Assembly: GCA_024274855.1 (NCBI GenBank)
Contig: JAJSAJ010000803.1
Location: 1-6,779 of the forward strand
Origin: Planctomycetota bacterium
GTDB lineage: Bacteria > Planctomycetota > Planctomycetia > Pirellulales > Pirellulaceae
Length of the DNA: 6,779 nucleotides
Direction of reading: 5' to 3'
The position numbers and the translations under genes are program-made. Numbering within the stretch: the stretch's first letter is position 1; every line of letters begins with the position of its first letter. Below, piece by piece: positions 5,882-6,779 of the stretch. A model generated the notes under the pieces. The model saw only the letters and a list, made by a program, of their open reading frames with translations, made no database searches and was not told the DNA's origin.

Positions 5882-6779
5882 TCAGCGGCTGTAGACACGT
5901 GACGCACGCTGCACGGGCCAATCCGGTCCAACCTCCTCGGGATGCAGTGGACTGCGACTCACCGACTCATCACTCCACTCATCGCACCCGACGTCGGGCA
6001 GGTCGTCTCTAGGTTGACCATCAAAATCCGTTTCCGCTCCAGGGACTTCGGCATCCACGTCGCGGAAGTTCACCGAAGCGGCGTTCACCGCTGGTGAATC
6101 AGCTCTGTCGAGGCGAAAGACACCATTCTTTTTGACCAGGAAGGGATCGACCCAGGCAATCCCCTTCGATCTCAAACCTGGCTTGGCGCCCCCGCTGGTC
6201 CAGACAATATTGCCTCGCCATGTGCTGACATGTGATCCGTTGTCTTGAATCCCAATGCCGATGTCCTTGTGAATGACAATAAGGTTTTTTAGAAAATCGT
6301 TAAAGGCGATTTGCAATTCCCAATCCGTCTTCTGAGCGTTGAGCCGACCGACGTGCATCCCTTGACCACAATTGACAATCGTGTTGTGGGCCACCACGCA
6401 GTAGTTCACCGGTCCGTAGTGCCGGGAACCTGCCGGCATGTAAATGCCTCTGCCTCTGCAACCCTCGATGTAATTATTGACGATGATATGTTCACTTCCG
6501 TGAACGCGGATACCACCCAGGCAATTGAAAAAGAAATTACCTTCGACACGCACTCGATTCCCACCGCGCAAAGCTAGCATGGCTTCGCAGTTCCGGAAGG
6601 TGTTGAATCGGTAGGTATTATCCGATGACTTGTTGGAGATCATCTCGAAGTCGCCGCTCGCGTTATCAAATAGGCAGTATTCCAATAACGTGAACTGTGA
6701 AGTCCGGTCAGAAAAACCTCCCTGACCAATTTGCACAGCCTCCTGACCATTACCTGAGCGGCGTTCGATATCCTTGAAA
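5882..6779 (-). CDS. Polysaccharide lyase family 6 (chondroitinase B / alginate lyase fold), C-terminal part
   Basis: The frame is open from the right edge to TGA 5884-5882, giving 298 visible residues; the N-terminus lies beyond the window. A GTG at 6736 is only an internal codon, since sequence upstream of it (FKDIERRSGNGQEAVQIG) already fits the family. Such enzymes cleave uronic-acid polysaccharides by beta-elimination on a right-handed parallel beta-helix, with Ca2+ assistance. Compared from memory with Pedobacter heparinus chondroitinase B: N10 (in SGNGQEA) matches Ca-ligand Asn213; D43 and E45 in DFEMISNKS match Glu243 and Glu245; K50 matches the catalytic base Lys250; R71 in LRGGNR matches Arg271, at the identical 21-residue spacing; His272 is replaced by Gly72. 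Further beta-helix turns follow (GIRVHGSEHIIVNNYIEG; YCVVAHNTIVNCGQGMHVG). The tail contains ETDFDGQPRDDLPDVGCDEW and LHPEEVGPDW. Export to periplasm or outside is expected for the family, but the signal peptide is not in view. Confidence 0.9.
   Translation of the reverse strand, partial: FKDIERRSGNGQEAVQIGQGGFSDRTSQFTLLEYCLFDNASGDFEMISNKSSDNTYRFNTFRNCEAMLALRGGNRVRVEGNFFFNCLGGIRVHGSEHIIVNNYIEGCRGRGIYMPAGSRHYGPVNYCVVAHNTIVNCGQGMHVGRLNAQKTDWELQIAFNDFLKNLIVIHKDIGIGIQDNGSHVSTWRGNIVWTSGGAKPGLRSKGIAWVDPFLVKKNGVFRLDRADSPAVNAASVNFRDVDAEVPGAETDFDGQPRDDLPDVGCDEWSDESVSRSPLHPEEVGPDWPVQRASRVYSR

Noticed and set aside
5743..5931. 62-codon minus-strand ORF between the methyltransferase and lyase genes
   Set aside because: It overlaps the lyase C-terminus in another frame and runs through the 80-bp inverted repeat; no family recognised, and the hairpin explains the sequence better.
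6736..6736. GTG at 6736 (minus) as the true start of the lyase
   Set aside because: The frame is open to the right edge and the residues upstream already match the family's Ca-binding region (Asn equivalent to Asn213), so the gene starts beyond the window.

Overview
The window reads like a chromosomal segment of a planctomycete, probably a Pirellulales relative such as Rhodopirellula. This rests on remembered protein families: the TolC-like sequence follows an outer-membrane efflux family I associate with planctomycetes, and a sulfated- or uronic-polysaccharide lyase at the right end fits the marine polysaccharide-degrading lifestyle of that group. Base composition is moderate GC. No rRNA, tRNA, CRISPR array or insertion sequence was seen.

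Layout. Positions 1-254 (minus) hold the N-terminal 84 codons of a gene that runs off the left edge, tentatively a GAF/HlyD-type efflux adaptor. Positions 255-906 are mostly non-coding. They hold a possible 67-codon ORF abutting that gene, a 40-bp hairpin, and at 785-862 a REPIN/MITE-like element whose ends carry the palindromic core GGGTCAGACCC. Positions 907-3018 (plus) hold a TolC-like outer-membrane efflux protein broken by one in-frame amber codon at 2455-2457; the reading frame is otherwise intact for 703 codons. Positions 3064-5727 (plus) encode an 887-residue N6-adenine DNA methyltransferase with a C-terminal specificity region of the type ISP / type IIG kind and no visible nuclease. 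Positions 5728-5881 separate convergent genes and contain an 80-bp multi-stem inverted repeat. Positions 5882-6779 (minus) hold the C-terminal 298 residues of a family 6 polysaccharide lyase (chondroitinase B / alginate lyase fold), open at the right edge.

How the genes relate. The left partial gene and the TolC-like gene are divergent neighbours and could form an envelope export unit (adaptor plus outer-membrane channel). The methyltransferase follows 45 bp after the TolC stop and may share its transcript, but its role, DNA modification, is unrelated. The lyase is a separate convergent unit. I see no complete novel multi-gene system here. The most notable points are the amber-interrupted channel gene, the two structured intergenic repeats, the apparently solitary ISP-like methyltransferase, and substitutions near the lyase active site.
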